From Zea mays (taxonomy: Eukaryota; Streptophyta; Magnoliopsida; Poales; Poaceae): a stretch of 64,000 nucleotides of DNA. The position numbers and the translations under genes were made by a program. Positions 23,761 to 34,071 of this stretch are shown in pieces. The stretch's first letter is position 1. Each line of letters opens with the position of its first letter. The notes below the pieces were generated by a model. The model saw nothing but the letters and a program-made list of their open reading frames with translations, was not told the origin of the DNA and made no database searches. The stretch spans positions 200,896,566 to 200,960,565 of the forward strand of contig NC_050096.1 of NCBI RefSeq assembly GCF_902167145.1. Direction: 5' to 3'.

Positions 23761-24753
23761 ACTATTGAATGGATGCTAACGAAGGATTTTCGGCAATGGC
23801 CAATGACCATGCGAATCTTTTCATGCAGCATAATAGCCTATCTAATGAATGCTATCCTAGAAAAATGGCTACAATGCAATAAACTGAAATGACCAAAAAA
23901 TGACGGTGGCATTGGCAGACTGTGCCTGCCCATCCCCAGTCACTTGATCAAACTAGAGCCTATCGTTGACGAAGGAACATATCGTCGAGCTACCATCACC
24001 GTAGGTGACACTATACTCACAGGGCACATTTGCGCTGCACTTCGGCGGGTTCCCCCAAATGTGGATGCACAAAATCCCTGATCGCACATCACCATGCTCC
24101 CGGTCGAGGACGCCTTGGGGTCATAGAGCGTCAAGTCTAACTGCACATAGACGCCCACACCACATTCACATAAAAAATGGATACAACTAAATTAATCTGC
24201 AGTTCAGACACACATAAAACAAAAGAAAAAATGTGGGAAATGGTACCCGAGCCCGCTCTTTCTGGGGCATTGCTTGCAAGTGATGTAGTTGACTCAGAGG
24301 ATGTCGTTGCCCGTGTCGACCTGGACATACTTGCGCTTCGGCGGCGTCCCGAGCTTGACCTCCGTGTAGTAGAGGCTGCGCGCACCCAGACCAAACCAAT
24401 AATCCCACACATTCACATTCAAATCAAGCACCTAACATAAAATACACCCAAAATAAACAAGCCAGTGAGTGCCAATACCTACTGGTGTCGGTGGGGAGGC
24501 CGAGGCCACCAAGAGGGAAGTCGGCGGACGTGGAGGCGGGCCCAAGGGTTTCATGGTATTTATTGAATACCCAAGTTTTTGGTGATTTATATTAATTTGT
24601 TAATAATATATTACACAAAATAGCGTTAGAACACTAATTTCTTTGATTTTTTGAATTTTTGAATAACCAATCTCAAATGTCTGGGCCCGCTTGGCGAGTG
24701 CCGTCGTGGGCGCGAACGACGTTGATGATGGCGCCAGTAACACCCATCCCCCT

Positions 24754-27700
24754 TGTCACACCCGATTTTAAGGAACAAAGTCGGATGCATCTCATACATG
24801 CGCCAAAGGAGACAACATATATAATAACAGAGTGTATAGAGATAAATGTCACGATATAATCAGAGTACTTTATTACATAGTGGAAGTCTTACAAAATAAG
24901 AGATAAATATCGCAGGATCTAAAATCTATCCTTGGCGCCAGAAAGCTGACTGGGAGACGCCACCTAGATCAAGTCGAAAGCCTCAGAGTTAGGCGGCTCC
25001 TCTTCGACCACCTGTTCTTCTCCTGTGGGGGGGGGGTGAGACAGCAAGAGTGAGCTCACATACGTTCATAGCTCAACAAGTCGTGGGGAATAATGTGGCA
25101 TGAACTCACCAAAGGTGGGAGTTCATGAAGTGTAAGGCTGATCAAGGAAATAAAGGCTGAAGCTGAGCATTGCTTTTATAAGTTGGTCAAAATTTTATTA
25201 GCAATTACAAAGTGTAAGTAAATACCAAACCTAAATAATAAATAAAGTAATAGTAAAATAATCCCAAATGCGATGCAAATGTCAAATTAAATTTAATTTC
25301 CATCAATTAATCATGTGAGGGTCCGAGCAACTCATGAACGTGAGCACGACTAGTATACCAGTTTTACACTCTGCAGAGGTTGCACATCTTTACCCACAAG
25401 TCATGTTACCCATCTGCCAAGAGATGGCCAATCCTATACACCTCTACTGAGGAGGCGAGGCAGGGTAACACTACGAGGCCTTTACAAAGTAGCTTCAGAA
25501 ATCCCGCTACAGTTTATAGGAAGCTCCAGTGCAGGAATCCCTCGCCTGACCGTCATCGCAGCAAAATCAACCCAAGGACCTTCCTACACTGACCACTCCT
25601 CTACTGCCCTTGCCCCTTTCGGGTAAGGAAGACATCCACTAGCTTTCCTAGTTAATCAGCCAAAGGCGTCCCATTAAACCCTTGTGGTAGCACTGTTTTC
25701 CCGGATGGTCGCTCTATGTTCCCATTAACATAATGATCTTAACATGAGCAGTAATAATAAAAAGATAATAAAAGTTTAATTATGAATAGTGTATCTCCAT
25801 ACCCAAATCCACATAAAGCAATAGCAGGTACTACCCAAAAATATTTCAGTGGTGAACAAGGTATAAAGATAGCCAAAACTGGGGTAACCTATTGGATCCC
25901 ATCACAATTACCCTATGCAGATCATTATAATTAATAAGAACATGGCTGGGAAAAAGTAAGTGATCAATGGCATAACTTGTCTTCAATGAGCTCCTGCTCA
26001 GCTACTTCTACTTGTTGAACCTCAGAATACACAGTGGCTTGCTCGTCTACTCGCATCAACACAATACATACATAGTATAGCAAAAATTAACATTGCACCA
26101 AACATGTGAATAAAATACACAATAAAAATCTACACATTAAAATAAAATCCTAGGAACAGAAATCATAATTTTTGGGGTTATAGATTTTAAGATATGAATT
26201 TCCAAAGGTTTTAATGTGCTTGAAATAGGATTAAATGAGAATTAATTTTCTAACTGTTTTCATGCCGAAACAGAGAAACTAATCTATACTACTTATTAAG
26301 GCTCTAAGGGTAGCCTGCCTTTTCTCGTTCTGCCTTCCAATGATCTCAACCGTCCATCCATGACTCTGTTTTATGTGTCTCCGTTGCAACGCACGAGCAC
26401 TCACCTAGTGATATACAATAATATTACAAAATTTTAAAAATTGTAATGGTTCAATTTGGAGCTAAAATGAATTTTCTATGCATTTTACAAGTTTCTAAAT
26501 TTGTTTTTGTATTAAAACGAATTTCTAATATTATTTCCATATTTTTAATCCACTCTGGACTGGGCCTCGATTTCTGGAAAGTACAGGGGCGCCTAGGTAA
26601 AAAATCCCGAGACACAGAGAACAGTACAGGGTGGACTGCGGGTTTAATTGTTATTAACCTAGGGTCTCTTTAGAAATTATGTCGCGCGAAGGGGTATCCT
26701 GTGTTTTCAGTCGTCGGATTAGAAACCGGCGCGCCAGATTTAATGAAACCCAGCGCGATCGACCACCATCTGATCCCGATCGGACGGTCGTCGTGCAAAC
26801 TGAACAAACCGGTATGCGCGATTTAATCGGAGCCGTTCCTTAGGAATCTGACGGCGCATGACACCCTCACCTAGATCTAATCCTAGTCATTCACAGAGAG
26901 ATCAACGGTGGGGATATCTTCTTCCCCAGGAACCACGGCTGACGGCGCATCCCTCCCGCCCGGCGGGGCACCATTGAAGGCGAACCTAGACCCGCGGCTA
27001 TGACGCACTAAACCCTCCCCGACGAGTTCCTATGCGAATAGGAGAACATAGTGCAACAGCGGAAGAAGGCCTCACCGGAGTTAGTGACACGACGATGTCC
27101 GCCCACGACGTGGTGCGGATCCGCGGCGGAGCTCCTACCACGACGAGCAATTGCCGGTCCCCTGCGTCCCAATCGTGCCAGCCGAGACCACGCACGACCT
27201 GAAGGGATCGGAAGGGAGTGCCCAGGCCAGCTATCCTGACCTCAACGACGCTGTTGTCGCAGGAACACGGCGGCGGGATCTCTCTTCCCGTGGGCACGAC
27301 TCTAGCGGCGACGATTTTGTTGTTCCGGGGCAAAACGCTTGCATGAATGAGCAGAAGGGGGAAAGGGACAGATCACGGGAGCTATTATACGACGCGGCGA
27401 AGAACGAGGGTGGTCTGCACACCGATCAGCTCCGGCGTTCTCGCGGCGGACGTTGCGCACAGCGAGCGAAGAAAGGGGGAAAGGTGGATGCCCGACCTCG
27501 TGGGTCCCACGTGGAAGTGAGAGCGCGCGCAGTAGAGAGGGTAGCGGACGGCAGCATGCACGCGGCTGACAAAGGCGGCCCCGCCTGTCAGCGCCGCAGT
27601 GGAGGCTGGGCTGCGCAGGGAACTAGATGGGCCAATTTGGTAGCTGTAGCCCATTTAGGTTAGAATTATTTTCTCTTTTTCTCTGATTTTCTTCTTCTCC

Positions 27701-28072
27701 TATTTTCAATTCCCAATTTGAATTTCAAGTACGACTTTGAATTTGTACTCAAATTAGAGATAAATTTTTAATCATACCAGTATGGTTGAGTTTGTGTATT
27801 TATAAATTTTGTTTTATATTTTATATTATTTATTTCTTTCTTTCTCCTTTTTCCTCAAATCCTCTTCTCATTGTCATTTTATTTAATTCATATTATTATT
27901 GCTTTTAATGCACAAACAAAAATCCAATATGATGCAATGGTTTATTTATGTCTTATTAAGGATCTACTTTTTTTACATGAGTGGTCACATGTAATAATAA
28001 CTAGAGGTACACATACATATATAAAGGAAATAATTTCTCCTTTTTATTCTTCCTTACAAAGTAGGTATTACA
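24754..28072. mobile_element. 3.3-kb solo LTR (gypsy-like), TSD cccct
   Basis: Starts TGTCACACCCGATTTTAAG and ends GGTATTACA, flanked by cccct on both sides (24749-24753, 28073-28077). The TGTCACACCC start and ~3.3-kb size are typical of long-LTR grass Ty3/gypsy families, but the exact family is not identified. No gag or pol inside. It sits within exon 1 of the aspartic-protease pseudogene. Part of it (about 26690-27660) is GC-rich with many chance open frames, none recognisable. Confidence 0.85.
26283..26408 (+). mobile_element. Very short Helitron-like element inside the 3.3-kb LTR
   Basis: 126 bp beginning TCTATACTACTTAT, which fits the maize Helitron 5' consensus. It ends CGTTGCAACGCACG...CTAG, which fits the 3' consensus except one base. 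It is bounded by A on the left (26282) and T on the right (26409), the A^T target of Helitrons. No coding content. It could be a miniature non-autonomous Helitron or a deletion derivative retaining both ends. Confidence 0.6.
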
Positions 28073-28262
28073 CCCCTCCCACGGCGAACTTGCGGCGCAC
28101 ATAGAAGACGCTAGTAGCTGTGGCACCTGGGGTGGACCCGGCCGCAACGAGTAGCAGCACGACTAGGAGGGGCGCAACACGACAATGCGGAGGCGGAGCC
28201 ATGGATTATTATTGGTGGGCGAGGCAGACAACAATCCAAAACCATCCTGCACGTAGCAAAAG

Positions 28263-28975
28263 TGTTGACGCTTTGGAGCGCCAAATACTCAAGAAGAACC
28301 GGCGGCGGTGCTCTCTGGTCAGGCGCGGACGGTCCGCGGCACGGAGCCGGACGGTCCGCGACCTGGCGCGAGGCGGCGGTGCTCTCTGGTCAGGCGCGGA
28401 CGGTCCGCGGCCTGGGGCTGGACGGTCCGCGACCTGGTGCAGGAGCTTGGGTCCTCTGCCTGACGGCCGGACGGTCCGCACCCTGAGGCCGGACGGTCCG
28501 CGCGTGCGCAGGGGCGGCGGAAGTCGCCGGCGGCGGCCTGGATCTCGCTCCCGGGAGGGACCCCGTCGGGGTGGAGAGATCCTAGGGGTTGTCTAGGCTC
28601 GGGTCGGCCGACCTAGACTCCTCCAATCGGCGTAGAGTCGAAGAGAGGCGAAGAATTTGGGGATTGAGAGGCTAAACCTAAACTAGACTAGAACTACTCC
28701 TAGGATAAAATGCGAATAAAAGTTGTATTGATTCGATTGTTGATTACAAATCGGTCGTATACCTCTCTATTTATAGAGGAGGGGGGCTGGACCCTTTACA
28801 AACTAATTTCCGAGCTTATCCCCTGATTTTAGCTAACAACCGTAGCACAAAACTCGGAACCCTAATCTGTTCTGCGCACGCGCGGACCGTCCGGCCCACA
28901 GGCGCGGACTGTCCGGACCGCGGACCGTCCGGCCTCAGGGCCGGACCGTCCGCGCGCTCAATTTGGTGCTCAACA
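28263..28975 (-). repeat. Element G LTR (3' LTR), longer copy
   Basis: 713 bp versus 623 bp for the other LTR. The excess is mainly a tandem duplication of the segment containing ggcggtgctctctggtcagg (28301-28390) plus an extra GCCGGACGGTCCGC unit near 28480. About ten CGGACNGTCCG palindromes are visible. Confidence 0.92.
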
Positions 28976-29199
28976 TATGCCCCCCTGCCTTTTGGTGGAG
29001 CTGAGCGAACCAAAAGCAACTAACTCGATGTTATCACATCGGTTTTCTTAGGCATCTTGCCACTTACTAGGATGGTACGCAGTGGCCTTGGTCTCGATGG
29101 TTGACTCAACGGACGTGATCCCTTTAGATTTGATCGAACTGTCAGTCCCAACATCGCCGAGCGTCATACTGGTCCTGACCAATTCGTCACCTTGCCTTC

Positions 29200-30740
29200 C
29201 TAATTCTCTAAGTGTTCTGGCGTAGCTCCGTAGTCGACCAGGTCTTCTCCTTGCAGGTCGTCTTCCTCCATGGGCGTCGGTACGTCGTCGGAGGTGTCTT
29301 GGTGTAGTGCGGATGGTTCGGCCTCAGGGGCCGGATGGTCCGCGTCCTGTACAGATGATCCGGCCTTTATAGCCGGACAGTCTACCATACCTGCAGAGAG
29401 ATGCACAGTTGTCGTTTTATTTACTATCTTTGTGGCCGTTTGACTTTTCTCAACGGCCTTTGGTCTCCATCTCTTTTGTGGTGGCGGATACTGCAGATGT
29501 GTGTCATTGAATATTCTTTCTGCCTCTTTTTCCTGATTCTCCTTTGCTCTGAGGCGCTGTAATTTTCGCTTTTGCGATCGTGTCAGTCCCGATGGGCACC
29601 ATCGGGGCATGGAGTATTTTGGATCAGCTATTTTATTGACAGTCGCACTTTCTTTTTTGTTTGTGTTGGCCGATTCACCAAAAATCATCGGCCCTTCGTT
29701 ATTTTGTTGTACGATGACATCTGTCGTTCCTATTTTAATGACATCTCCCTTTTTCGTACTGTTGGAGTTTGTAGCTGTATGCCCCCCTGCCGGATTAGTC
29801 AGCCTTTGGGGCCGAGTTGTTCGGCAATCTTGCTGGGCCTGTGCTCGTGGACCAGATTGAGGGGTTCTCAATCGGTCTTGTACTGGAGGTGTCAACTTAT
29901 TGAATACAGATGTTTGGGGTGCCCCCAAGCGGGGTACTGTGGTATCCCAAATGGGTATGGTGGCATGCCCCACATTTGATTTGGGACATATGGTGAAGGT
30001 ATGTATGTGTATGGATATGGCATAGGTGGATATAGTGGTGGAGGTGTCCATGTAGGTACGTTAGGTCTTAATTGAACATTATGACCTTCCGTCCTTTCCG
30101 ATTGGTGTGGTGGTCCAATCGGCCTAACCTGCCGTCGCACCTGGGTGGGTAAGCGAGGTCCCTTTGGTGGCCGGTCGCTGGGGCCAGCCTTCCTTTTCAC
30201 ATATTTAGACGATAATTGATCAAAGGTCGGGCTAGATTTTACCAACCGACCAGTTGCCTTGAATGTGTTAGTTTTCCACGTACCTATTTCTGGTCGTCGT
30301 GGTTTGAAGGTACGTGGTCGTCGTGGCTCTTCGGAGTTGCCGGACCGTCCGCTGGAATGCTCCGGACCGTCCGGTAATGTTACGGACCGTCCGCGCCTGG
30401 GCACCGGACCGTCCGCGATGCGTAGTATGGGTTCTCGCTCATGTCCCTTTATCCGCGCTTGCCCACCAGTGCTGGAGTTTGTGATGGTCACCTTCAGTGT
30501 CTCCCCTCCATCAGGAGTCTTCTCGGCCATCACTTTCCTGCAAGAAATTTTGTTGTTTCCATCGGCCTTCTGTGCGTTGCCGATGATGATTTCTTTGTCT
30601 TTGCCCTTATCGGCTGTGTTGGGCCGAATTAGGACCTTTTTGCTATTAAAGTCGATCACATTCATTGGGAAGGGCTCCGTGTCCTCCTGAAATTTCAATC
30701 GTCCCTCGTTAATGGCCGATTGGATTTGTCGTCGAAACAC
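29200..30740 (-). pseudogene. Element G gag C-terminal/linker region, frameshifted
   Basis: From 30740 the frame of the upstream gag continues (after a TAG at 30912-30914) through a CKWHNSFSHATNDC knuckle-like motif (about 30744-30785) and FRRQIQSAINEGRLKF. A basic, Pro/Tyr-rich region follows to 29892. A shift near 29930 moves the sense to another frame, with PRWCPSGLTRSQKRKLQRLR typical of the segment preceding the gypsy protease, ending at 29200 (VDYGATPEHLEN). Repeated DGP...GRS peptides are encoded by CGGACNGTCCG palindromes. The pol domains that should follow are missing. Confidence 0.78.
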
Positions 30741-30911
30741 ATTACAATCATTAGTGGCATGGGAAAATGAGTTGTGCCACTTGCAATATGCGCGACGCTT
30801 TAGTTCGTCGGCGGGTGGGGCGGTATAATCGATCTTAATGTTACCATTTTTTAGTAATTCATCGAATATCTTATCACATTTGCTGACATTAAATGTAAAC
30901 TTAACCTCCTC

Positions 30912-32690
30912 CTATCGTTCCTTTTGAACTGACTGCAAGGAGGAGCAAGCCGAAGATTTGGCCTGCTCGGGCCAAACTATTTCAGCAATGTAAACTTTCT
31001 TTGGTTCATCGTCCGAACTACTTTGATTGTGTTCTACTATATGGACATTATGATGAAACGTTCTGACTAGTTCTTTGCTTCGGCTTTCACAAGCCGAAGC
31101 TCTCTGATGTAATTGTGCTAAAGTAAAGAACTGGATGCCTTCTAATCTCTCTTTTAAATAATAGCGCAATCCATCAAAGGCTATTCCCGCCAGTTGTTTA
31201 TCTGTTAAATGAATTTGAAAGCATCGGTTTCTCGTACCCTGGAATCTCCGGATATAATCACTAACCGATTCATCCTTTTCTTGTCGTAGGGCCACTAAGT
31301 CTACTAAATCTAGCTCATAATCACCAGAGAAGAAATGTTCATGAAATTTTTGTTCTAAGTCTCCCCATGACAAAATGGAATTAGGAGGGAGCGTGGCATA
31401 CCATGTGAATGCAGTCCCCGTTAAAGATAATGAAAATAAACGCACACGGAATGCTTCGGTGTCGGCCAATTCTCCTAATTGTGCTAAGAACTGGCCTATG
31501 TGCTCACGCGTGCTCTTTCCTTGGTCACCCGAAAACTTTGCAAATTCGGGTATCCTGGTTCCCTGTGGGTATGGGTGGTGATCAAATCGGCTGTCATAAG
31601 GCTTCCGATATGATTGCCCCCCAGGGACCATGCTTACTCCGAGCTTATCTCGTAACGCCCCTGCTATTTCTTCCCTCACTATATCAATGGCAGCCGGTGC
31701 GAGACCACCGGCTCTTTGATCAAACATAGGTGGGGTCGGCTGGATGATAGCATGTTGTCTTTCTCCCCATTGGTTTGAGCTACGTGGTGCATTTCCATTT
31801 ACCCTATATGGCTCATAGGTTTGATCGTTTCTTTCTGGCCCTCTGGGTGGGGCCAGAAAGCTTTCCTGGGCTCTAGATCTTGAATTAATGGGCTGGTGCA
31901 TTGCATATTGTGATGGTAAGTGTTGCTGGGATGGGTGAGGATTCAAGTAACAATCTTCCTCAAAAAGGTCATATGCGGACTGTCCGGACATTGGCCCGGA
32001 CCGTTTGTAATTATGTGCGGACCGTCCGTCGTTGTATGCGGACCGTCCGACTGGGTAGTTTAAATTCGGTGCCCTATGTGGTGGCTCGGGTGCGTGTCTA
32101 GGTAACTCATTAAAAATGGGCCCGGTTGTGGCTGACCCGGACGGTCCGCGCTCGCGAGCGGACGGTCCGGACGTGTGTAGATCGGCTGGTTTACTGCCGA
32201 TTTGCGTTTGCTCAGGGTACATGTCCATTGGCATCCCATAAGGGGGTTGTGACTGGTCGTGACAACCTCTAACCGATGTATTACGTGTATTATCTCCTAA
32301 TTCAACCTCGTGTGAAGGAAAATTTGCTACACTAGATTTATCAAATGCACGTACTAGTCTCCTACAATCGTTTTGCATAACCCCTATGATATTTTGCATC
32401 TGTTCTCGCTGTTCATCTATGTAAGCTTTAAGAGATTGGAGTTCGTTGGTGCTACTTACATTTGGGGTAATCGTAGTAGGTCGGAGCGAAGCCAGATCTG
32501 TCGCCCGTTGCCGAACGACTTTGTTGTTCCTGTCCACTTTGAAGTCAGCCAGGAACTTCGCCTTTGCTTCTTGGATCAGCTGCTCCTGGCGCTCCTCGAA
32601 CAGGAGCTGTTCTTCAGCCGACAAGGCTTCCCATGTTGGTGTGATGATATTGCTGGTGGAAACCTCAGAGCTATCCTTTGAACCAGCCAT
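30912..32690 (-). CDS. Element G gag (Ty3/gypsy capsid)
   Basis: Start taken at ATG 32688-32690 (MAGSKDSSEVSTSN), because the upstream part of the open frame only translates the primer-site and LTR border. 592 codons to TAG 30912-30914. The N-terminal half has a Glu/Gln-rich coiled coil and Pro/Ser/Arg-rich stretches. The C-terminal half (about 31050-31560) is the conserved retrotransposon gag domain: FAKFSGDQGKSTREHIGQFL, SLTGTAFTWYATLPP and LVALRQEKDESVSDYIRRFQ. It would build the virus-like particle of the element. The terminating TAG is followed in the same frame by more gag, so it is probably a nonsense mutation. Confidence 0.88.
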   Translation of the reverse strand: MAGSKDSSEVSTSNIITPTWEALSAEEQLLFEERQEQLIQEAKAKFLADFKVDRNNKVVRQRATDLASLRPTTITPNVSSTNELQSLKAYIDEQREQMQNIIGVMQNDCRRLVRAFDKSSVANFPSHEVELGDNTRNTSVRGCHDQSQPPYGMPMDMYPEQTQIGSKPADLHTSGPSARERGPSGSATTGPIFNELPRHAPEPPHRAPNLNYPVGRSAYNDGRSAHNYKRSGPMSGQSAYDLFEEDCYLNPHPSQQHLPSQYAMHQPINSRSRAQESFLAPPRGPERNDQTYEPYRVNGNAPRSSNQWGERQHAIIQPTPPMFDQRAGGLAPAAIDIVREEIAGALRDKLGVSMVPGGQSYRKPYDSRFDHHPYPQGTRIPEFAKFSGDQGKSTREHIGQFLAQLGELADTEAFRVRLFSLSLTGTAFTWYATLPPNSILSWGDLEQKFHEHFFSGDYELDLVDLVALRQEKDESVSDYIRRFQGTRNRCFQIHLTDKQLAGIAFDGLRYYLKERLEGIQFFTLAQLHQRASACESRSKELVRTFHHNVHIVEHNQSSSDDEPKKVYIAEIVWPEQAKSSACSSLQSVQKER

Positions 32691-32747
32691 TGAGGGCCGA
32701 TTTGATAGGTCTATATGTGTTGTCCCCAGCGGAGTCGCCAAAAAGTA

Positions 32748-33370
32748 TGTTGACGCCTTTTCGGAGCGCCAAATACTCAAGAAGAACCGGCGGCGGTGCT
32801 CTCTGGTCAGGCGCGGACGGTCCGCGGCCTGGGGCCGGACGGTCCGCGACCTGGTGCAGGAGCTTGGGTCCTCTGCCTGACGGCCGGACGGTCCGCACGT
32901 GCGCAGGGGCGGCGGAAGTCGCCGGCGGCGGCCTGGATCTCGCTCCCGGGAGGGACCCCGTCGGGGAGGAGAGATCGTAGGGGTTGTCTAGGCTCGGGCC
33001 GGCCGACCTAGACTCCTCCAATCGGCGTAGAGTCGAAGAGAGGCGAAGAATTTGAGGATTGAGAGGCTAAACCTAAACTAGACTAGAACTACTCCTAGGA
33101 TAAAATGCGAATAAAAGTTGTATTGATTCGATTGTTGATTACAAATCGGCCGTATACCTCTCTATTTATAGAGGAGGGGGGCTGGACCCTTTACAAACTA
33201 ATTTCCGAGCTTATCTCCTGATTTTAGCTAACAACCGTAGCACAAAACTCGGAACCCTAATCTGTTCTGCGCACGCGCGGACCGTTCGGCCCACAGGCGC
33301 GGGCTGTCCGGACCGCGGACCGTCCGGCCTCAGGGCCGGACCGTCCGCGCGCTCAATTTGGTGCTCAACA
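32748..33370 (-). repeat. Element G LTR (5' LTR), shorter copy
   Basis: 623-bp LTR, TGTTGACG...GCTCAACA. Contains about eight CGGACNGTCCG palindromes in two clusters (32812-32900, 33275-33350) and a minus TATA-like box. By eye about ten substitutions from the left copy outside the duplicated segment. Confidence 0.92.
33163..33170 (-). promoter_or_regulatory. TATA-like box of element G 5' LTR
   Basis: Minus strand TATAAATA in ctctataaatagagagg, between the two palindrome clusters of the LTR, in the position expected of its promoter. Confidence 0.5.
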
Positions 33371-33375
33371 AAAAG

Positions 33376-34071
33376 TAATAATTGTTGGGGCAGGCAGGAG
33401 ATCGGCTACCATTCATGTCCCCGCCGGCCGTCGTTCCTCCTCCCCGGCGTGGCGACGACCCCGCGGCCTCGGCCTGGGAGGCATTTGTGAATGTAGAGGG
33501 GCAAACAGAAATAGGTCACCCGAAAAACTGGGACGAAAAAAAGTAGGGGCGGGGCAGACAACTCGTTAGACGGTTGGAGGCGGCCAAATATATGCGGTAG
33601 TAAAAGGAGCCAAGTGGTCATTTTCTTTGTATTTTCCTTTTTCTTAGCTAAAAAAATACTAAAATTAGTTTATACAAATCAAACATACTAAAAATTATTC
33701 TCTAAAAACCAAACACCTTATTTATGTAGACTAATTTTAGTACCTCAATTTTATTATATTTTAGTTTTTAAATTACTAAATACGAAAATTAAAACTATAT
33801 TTTATTTTCCATATTTGTCAATTTAAGGCTGGTTTGGGAACACCATTTTCTTAAAAGATTCTTATTTTACTAAGGAAAAATAAACTAATTTTATTTGAAA
33901 AAATAAAAATCAATTGATAAAATGGTGTTTCCAAACTAGAATTTGAGATAAAAATGTAATAAAATAGTCCAATCGCCTTGACTACCGCTTCCGGTTCCGG
34001 ATCCGAATCTCGCCCTCCCCTCTCTTTCTTGCCTCCAGGTCCGGCCGTCCGGGCGGCGCCGGGAGGAGAGA
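33376..34071. other. Upstream region of the HAD gene with two MITE-like hairpins
   Basis: Holds the sequence between element G and the HAD start codon. About 33640-33790 has an imperfect inverted repeat (actaaaattagtt / gactaattttagt), AT-rich and MITE-like. 33827-33939 is a second one (below). The last ~110 bp are GC-rich, as expected for a core promoter and 5' UTR, but no clear TATA box is seen. Confidence 0.45.
33827..33939. repeat. MITE-like inverted repeat upstream of the HAD gene
   Basis: About 113 bp with terminal inverted repeats ggctggtttgggaacaccatttt (left) and its reverse complement aaaatggtgtttccaaacta (right). AT-rich centre, no coding content. Target duplication not clear. Confidence 0.6.

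Larger units (their letters stand above)
23893..28202 (-). pseudogene. Aspartic protease (pepsin family A1, plant ASPG/APL-like) pseudogene, 5' part, split by a solo LTR
   Basis: Minus strand. Exon 1 starts at ATG 28200-28202 (MAPPPHCR) and encodes a hydrophobic signal peptide (LLVVLLLVAA) and SVFYVRRKF. At 28073 it is broken by the LTR 24754-28072 and resumes at 24753 (RAHDGTR), then FPLGGLGLPTDT near 24490-24550. Exon 2 (about 24247-24375) reads LYYTEVKLGTPP and YVQVDTGNDIL, where the catalytic DTG is present but the following Trp codon is TGA. Exon 3 (about 23893-24139) has LTLYDPKASSTGS and CDQGF, then a frameshift before CEYSVTYGDGSS. Introns of normal place remain, so this is not a processed copy. 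Downstream exons with the second catalytic Asp are absent. It would have been a secreted or vacuolar endopeptidase. The family call is from recognition of these motifs. Confidence 0.85.
28263..33370 (-). mobile_element. Element G: gag-only Ty3/gypsy retrotransposon, TSD aaaag
   Basis: 5108-bp element with LTRs 28263-28975 and 32748-33370 (TGTTGACG...GCTCAACA) and perfect target duplication aaaag (28258-28262, 33371-33375). A primer-site-like sequence tggcgactccgctgggg on the minus strand lies just inside the right LTR. A polypurine stretch (ggcagggggcata) lies inside the left LTR. Coding capacity is a retrotransposon gag (PF03732-type) and a downstream linker; there is no protease, RT, RNase H or integrase. 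It lies 60 bp upstream of the aspartic-protease ATG. Confidence 0.92.

Noticed and set aside
27051..27663. GC-rich plus frame of 170 codons inside the 3.3-kb solo LTR
   Set aside because: Lies entirely inside an LTR bounded by a TSD, no domain, low-complexity charged composition.
28120..28596. 158-codon plus frame at the left edge of element G
   Set aside because: Crosses the element boundary at 28263 and reads palindromes; opposite strand of the protease exon 1.
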